Assembly (NCBI GenBank): GCA_950097015.1 | Contig: CATNEN010000027.1 | Location: forward strand, 62,001 to 126,000 | Length of the DNA: 64,000 nt | Direction: 5' to 3' | Source of the DNA: Macrostomum hystrix | Lineage: Eukaryota > Platyhelminthes > Macrostomidae | Shown here: positions 59,534-64,000 of the stretch, in pieces | How positions within the stretch are numbered: position 1 is the first letter of the stretch | How the letters are laid out: every line of letters starts with the position of its first letter | Program-made: the position numbers and the translations under genes | The notes under the pieces: generated by a model | Databases searched by the model: none | The model's input: the letters and a program-made list of their open reading frames with translations, nothing else | What the model was told of the DNA's origin: nothing

Positions 59534-60854
59534 GGGTCATTCTCAAAATTATGTACCGAGAAGGCATTAACAAAAAAAATATTTTTTTCACTATTTTTAT
59601 CGTTTTAAAGTGTGCTGCGAGGATTCAATACTTTTGAAAGTTTTCTAAACATTTGAAAAAATGAAAAAATAGCGTTTTTACTGCATTCTTACGTTGTTTA
59701 AAATCACAAATAAATTTTTTGCGAAGTTTTAAATTTTCCGCGCATGCGCATTTGCCATAAAAGTTCACGACTGCAAGCTTAATTATGATAAAATATTAAG
59801 TACTACTCCCATCTAATGAATTTAAAAGTAATCTAAGCTAAAATGACTATTAAATTTATGCCACTAAGTGCTGTGACTCAGCTTTTTTCGAAGTATTTCA
59901 TTTGAAAACTAAAAGGTAAATAAATTCTGTGAGGTATTGAAGCTCCATTTTTGAAAGCGAATAAAATAAAAAGACAGAAGCAATTCGCATTCTCTTATAA
60001 ATATTTATATCACGATACTGTATCTGAATTAATGCGTAATTATTAGCAATATACTAATTGTATTTAAAAACAGCAAACATAAAAAATATAAAAATCGACT
60101 CGAATGCTTATGCACAACAACACTGTCAAGAAAAAAGATTTCTCGCATATACTGGTACCTTAATACATGGAAATATTACAGATATGATGCCACCTTCCTA
60201 AGGAATAAATCTACGTGTTTTGAATATTTCTAATTATTATAGAAAATGAAAGATACACCATAATTTGCTTATTGTAACATTTTTTGTGTCTGGAAAGGAG
60301 ATTTCATGACATAAGAAATGCCAAAATAGTGTAAAAATGTGAATTTTTATTGACAAGACACGCACCTCTGAATTTCATATCATCATTGCTTCATTTTATT
60401 ACAAGAATTTCCTTGACGGCCAATTAAATAAAAATTGTGCTATATGTATACATTCAAATTGTTCGAAGCTTCTGGACCTTGGAAAATTTTGAATTTTTTC
60501 AGAAAAAATTTACATTAACTATGTTAATTTTATTAGATATAACAAAAAACAATAATAAAAGATTTTTCTAAAATAAGACAACTATGTTTAATATACGAAA
60601 ACTAAAAAAAAATATGCACTTTTTGTATGACCTTATCTAATAGCAAAATGTACGTCAGAAAGCAAAATAATTTACGGTGTTTTTGAAGGCAATAAACAAA
60701 TGTAAATGCTGGTCCATATTAATGTTATTTTGTGGTTCTGGTTTCTATTTTGCACTCTACTAGAGACACAGATTAGAATAAATAAAGTTTTTTGCAATTG
60801 TCAAAAACTTTTTTTACAACACACTATTTCCGAGCATTAATTTGAGAATGACCC
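59534..60854. mobile_element. Non-autonomous DNA transposon of about 1.3 kb
   Basis: Inverted ends GGGTCATTCTCAAAATTATG and (inverted) GGGTCATTCTCAAATTAATG are flanked by the 4-bp direct repeat TGCT. The AT-rich interior has no long open frame. The superfamily is not assigned. Confidence 0.7.
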
Positions 60855-61401
60855 TGCTAATACTTTAATTAGATTTCAAATTCCCGCCAATTTATCCGTG
60901 ACTCATTAGTCTAATGAGATCATAACCTGCATAAAAATTACATTAGATCTTTGGCTATAGACAGAGAGAACTTTATTAAACTTGTACTTAATAAATTTTA
61001 AGACATTGCTATATTGATTGTTATTCTATAGTAATTGCAAGCATTATAACAAAATATCGTATTTTTAGTTTCTCGTCCTCGAAAGTTAATTTTGACAGAT
61101 TTTTTTACATTAGTCTAATTAACTATGTTTTGACGCACGTAGTAATAAGAACGGAACTAATTTTCGGTTAAATGTGATTTGGCGCGAATTTAAAACTGCG
61201 TCGAAGATCTAGTTTTAAATTGAATTGATCGCATATTTTTGAGTGATGACTCATAAAAATTAATTAATTAAATATTACACCTGGATGTTCATTTAGAGCA
61301 CAACCATAACGAGAGTCAAATTCAGTTAATATATACACCTATTATCACAGTAGCATATTAACTATCAGAGGTAGCATCATACAATTTATTCGATTCAGCA
61401 C
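60855..61401. other. AT-rich spacer
   Basis: No supported feature. It may hold the 3' UTR of the possible minus-strand exon at 61402. Confidence 0.35.
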
Positions 61402-61607
61402 TTATGTCCGCCAGTGTGAAGTCGCTGCCATGGTTACCACAGCCGCGGCCGCAGCCAGCACCAGATGGTGCCGCGAGGAGACAGCAGATCCGCTGTTGCC
61501 GTAGCCCAGCTGCTGCTGCCGCTGCAGGCCCTGCTGTCGCTGCTGCTGCTGCTGCTGCTGATGAAGCAGCAGTTGCTCGCCTCTGCTTGATATTCTCGGA
61601 TCCTGCT
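61402..61607 (-). CDS. Possible terminal coding exon with polyglutamine, minus strand
   Basis: After an acceptor-like TTTCAATCCAG the minus strand reads 67 codons to TAA: a Gln-rich stretch with a pure CAG run, then GYGNSGSAVSS, then a hydrophobic end (LVLAAAAAVV) close to the stop. Local GC content is exon-like and far above the surroundings. A minisatellite directly upstream fits the intron pattern of this window. The plus strand is also open over the same stretch, so the coding strand is not certain. The upstream exons would lie beyond the window, or I have not found them. Confidence 0.3.
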
Positions 61608-61639
61608 CTGGATTGAAAGTTTTGCGGCTTTTTTGAGAG

Positions 61640-62165
61640 ATGGAAGAGTGACGAGAAGGGATGGAAGAGTGACGAGAAGGGATGGAAGAGTGACGAGAAG
61701 TGATGGAGAGTGACGAGAAGCGATGGAAGAGTGACGAGAAGGGATGGAGGAGTGACGAGAAGGGATGGAAGAGTGACGAGAAGGGATGGAAGAGTGACGA
61801 GAAGGGATGGAAGAGTGACGAGAAGGGACGGGAGAGTGACGAGAGGGAACCGGAGAGTGACGAGAAGGGATGGAAGAGTGACGAGAAGGGATGGAAGAGT
61901 GACGAGAAGGGATGGAAGAGTGACGAGAAGAGACGGGAGAGTGACGAGAGGGAACCGGAGAGTGACGAGAAGGGACGGAAGAGTGACGAGAAGGGATGGA
62001 AGAGTGACGAGAAGGGACGGGAGAGTGACGAGAAGGGATGGAAGAGTGACGAAAAGTGATGGAAGAGTGACGAGAAGTGACGAGAGTGAGAGAAGTGAGA
62101 GAGTGACGAGAAGTGACGGGAGAGTGACGAGAGGGGACAGGAGAGTGACGAGAAGGAACGGAGAG
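61640..62165. repeat. Minisatellite, 21-bp unit, about 25 copies
   Basis: The unit is AGAGTGACGAGAAGGGATGG with one extra base. It degrades after about 62060. Open frames across it are repeat artefacts. Confidence 0.95.
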
Positions 62166-62684
62166 TAGCCAGACTAGTTTTCTCGCAAGAAAAAAGAATA
62201 TACCCTTCTAGTTATTGCCTAAATATAAAATATTACAAAAAGGCTTATGAAAAGGAAAGCATTGTAATGCACCATTTTCTAAATCAAATTTCATTATTTT
62301 TTCTACGAGGACAAAAAGGCAGAAATGTTGAACTGTCTGCGGATACAGGTACTCAGTCGACCCTGGACATTGATTGACAGGTCATGCTTCAGGGAATCCA
62401 GTGTCTGTGTTCTGCAAAGCTTCAGGTTTCTGCATTCAAGTATAGAACGCCGAAAGCGGAATATAATTATCAGCCCGATTTTCGCATTCCATTCGGCTCT
62501 CAACTCCATTGTGTTATGAATGTTGCATTGGTTGGCATGCATGAATGCGTTCGGGATTTGTGGGGATTTGAATCTGACGAATTTGAAATCCGATGAGCCT
62601 GAAACAAAATATACGATATTTCTAAATTCTGTCTGATCTACATATTTCGATTTTCGGCTAATTTTGATTTTAGTTTTTTTATGT
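62166..62684. other. Unassigned sequence between two arrays
   Basis: Both strands have short open frames (for example 62384-62596 on plus, 70 codons), but none is recognisable. Nothing else is supported. Confidence 0.35.
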
Positions 62685-64000
62685 GAGTGTCCCTGATTCC
62701 TGAGTTGACTGTCCCTGATTCCTCAGCTGACTGTCCCTGATTCCTCAGTTGAGTGTCCCTGATTCCTCAGTTGACTGTCCCTGATTCCTCAGTTGACTGT
62801 CCCTGATTCCTCAGTTGACTGTCCCTGATTCCTCAGTTGACTGTCCCTGATTCCTCAGTTGACTGTCCCTGATTTCTCAGTTGACTGTCCCTGATTCCTC
62901 AGCTGACTGTCCCTGATTCCTCAGTTGACTGTCCCTAATTCCTCAGCTGACTGTCCCTGATTCCTCAGTTGAGTGTCCCTGATTCCTCAGCTGACTGTCC
63001 CTGATTCCTCAGTTGACTGTCCCTGATTCCTCAGTTGACTGTCCCTGATTCCTCAGTTGACTGTCCCTGATTCCTCAGTTGACTGTCCCTGATTCCTCAG
63101 CTGACTGTCCCTGATTCCTCAGTTGACTGTCCCTGATTCCTCAGTTGACTGTCCCTGATTCCTCAGTTGACTGTCCCTGATTCCTCAGTTGAGTGTCCCT
63201 GATTCCTCAGTTGAGTGTCCCTGATTCCTCAGTTGACTGTCCCTAATTCCTCAGCTGACTGTCCCTGATTCCTCAGTTGAGTGTCCCTGATTCCTGGGTT
63301 GACTGTCCCTGATTCCTGAGTTGACTGTCCCTGATTCCTGGGTTGACTGTCCCTGATTCCTCAGTTGACTGTCCCTGATTCCTGAGTTGACTGTCCCTGA
63401 TTCCTCAGTTGACTGTCCCTAATTCCTCAGTTGACTGTCCCTGATTCCTCAGTTGACTGTCCCTGATTCCTCAGTTGACTGTCCCTGATTCCTCAGTTGA
63501 CTGTCCCTAATTCCTCAGTTGACTGTCCCTAATTCCTCAGTTGAGTGTCCCTGATTCCTGAGTTGACTGTCCCTGATTCCTCAGCTGACTGTCCCTGATT
63601 CCTCAGCTGACTGTCCCTGATTCCTCAGCTGACTATCCCTGATTCCTCAGTAGACTGTCCCTGATTCCTCAGTTGACTGTCCCTGATTCCTCAGTTGACT
63701 GTCCCTGATTCCTCAGCTGACTGTCCCTGATTCCTCAGTTGACTGTCCCTGATTCCTCAGCTGACTGTCCCTGATTCCTCAGTTGACTGTCCCTGATTCC
63801 TCAGTTGACTGTCCCTGATTCCTCAGCTGACTGTCCCTGATTCCTCAGTTGACTGTCCCTGATTCCTCAGTTGACTGTCCCTGATTCCTCAGGTGACTGT
63901 CCCTGATTCCTCAGTTGACTGTCCCTGATTCCTCAGCTGACTGTCCCTGATTCCTCAGTTGACTGTCCCTGATTCCTCAGTTGACTGTCCCTGATTCCTC
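62685..64000. repeat. Minisatellite, 22-bp unit, about 60 copies, runs off the window
   Basis: The unit is near CTGTCCCTGATTCCTCAGTT. The main variants are GTTGA/GCTGA and CTGT/GTGT. Its end is not in the window. Confidence 0.97.

Noticed and set aside
62384-62596. 70-codon plus-strand frame as a terminal exon
   Set aside because: No recognisable domain and no clear matching upstream exon. Chance is as likely.

Overview
This is a eukaryotic, almost certainly animal, genomic window. The evidence is split genes with GT-AG introns, tRNA-derived SINEs, miniature inverted-repeat transposons, and orthologues of animal genes: a CYP26-like P450, CDK20, a TMEM17/80/216-family ciliary protein, SHOC2, DBR1, ENY2 and Staufen. 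Exons are GC-richer than the AT-rich spacers. Species and phylum cannot be fixed from the sequence. An aquatic bilaterian invertebrate is a reasonable guess.

Layout: 1-790, promoter of a CYP26-type P450 (+, six exons, 793-5293); 6918-8764, CDK20 (-, three exons); 10626-11126, TMEM216-like ciliary membrane protein (+, one exon); 12906-14063, intronless multi-spanning membrane protein (+, orphan); 16189-18955, SHOC2 (-); 24470-27853, lariat debranching enzyme DBR1 (-, three exons); 29760-33653, Arg/Gly/Pro-rich protein (-, four exons including a 27-nt one); 40144-42136, ENY2 (-, two exons, the first with 11 coding nt); 47229-53791, Staufen (+, six exons); 61402-61607, a possible terminal exon of a minus-strand gene. 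Intron phases match across every joined exon, so most gene models are firm despite being read by eye. The genes are not one pathway, although CDK20 and the TMEM216-like gene are both ciliary and lie head to head, and DBR1, ENY2, Staufen and the RGG-type protein all act on RNA.

About a quarter of the window (roughly 16 kb by my tally) is minisatellite DNA in more than twenty separate arrays. Units run from 16 to about 100 bp, and each array has its own private unit. Arrays lie in introns and flanks, often within about ten bases of a splice site, and reach 2.7 kb (61-bp unit, 54045-56750). The gene-poor 28-46 kb stretch instead holds inverted-repeat transposons and SINE copies.

Most interesting points: a consensus direct repeat with 5-bp spacing (DR5, the retinoic acid response element type) plus a second near-match upstream of the CYP26-like gene; 3' splice acceptor-like sites a few to about 40 nt upstream of most start codons, suggesting spliced-leader trans-splicing or short 5' UTR introns; the minisatellite load of introns; and several transposons with tandem subterminal motifs.
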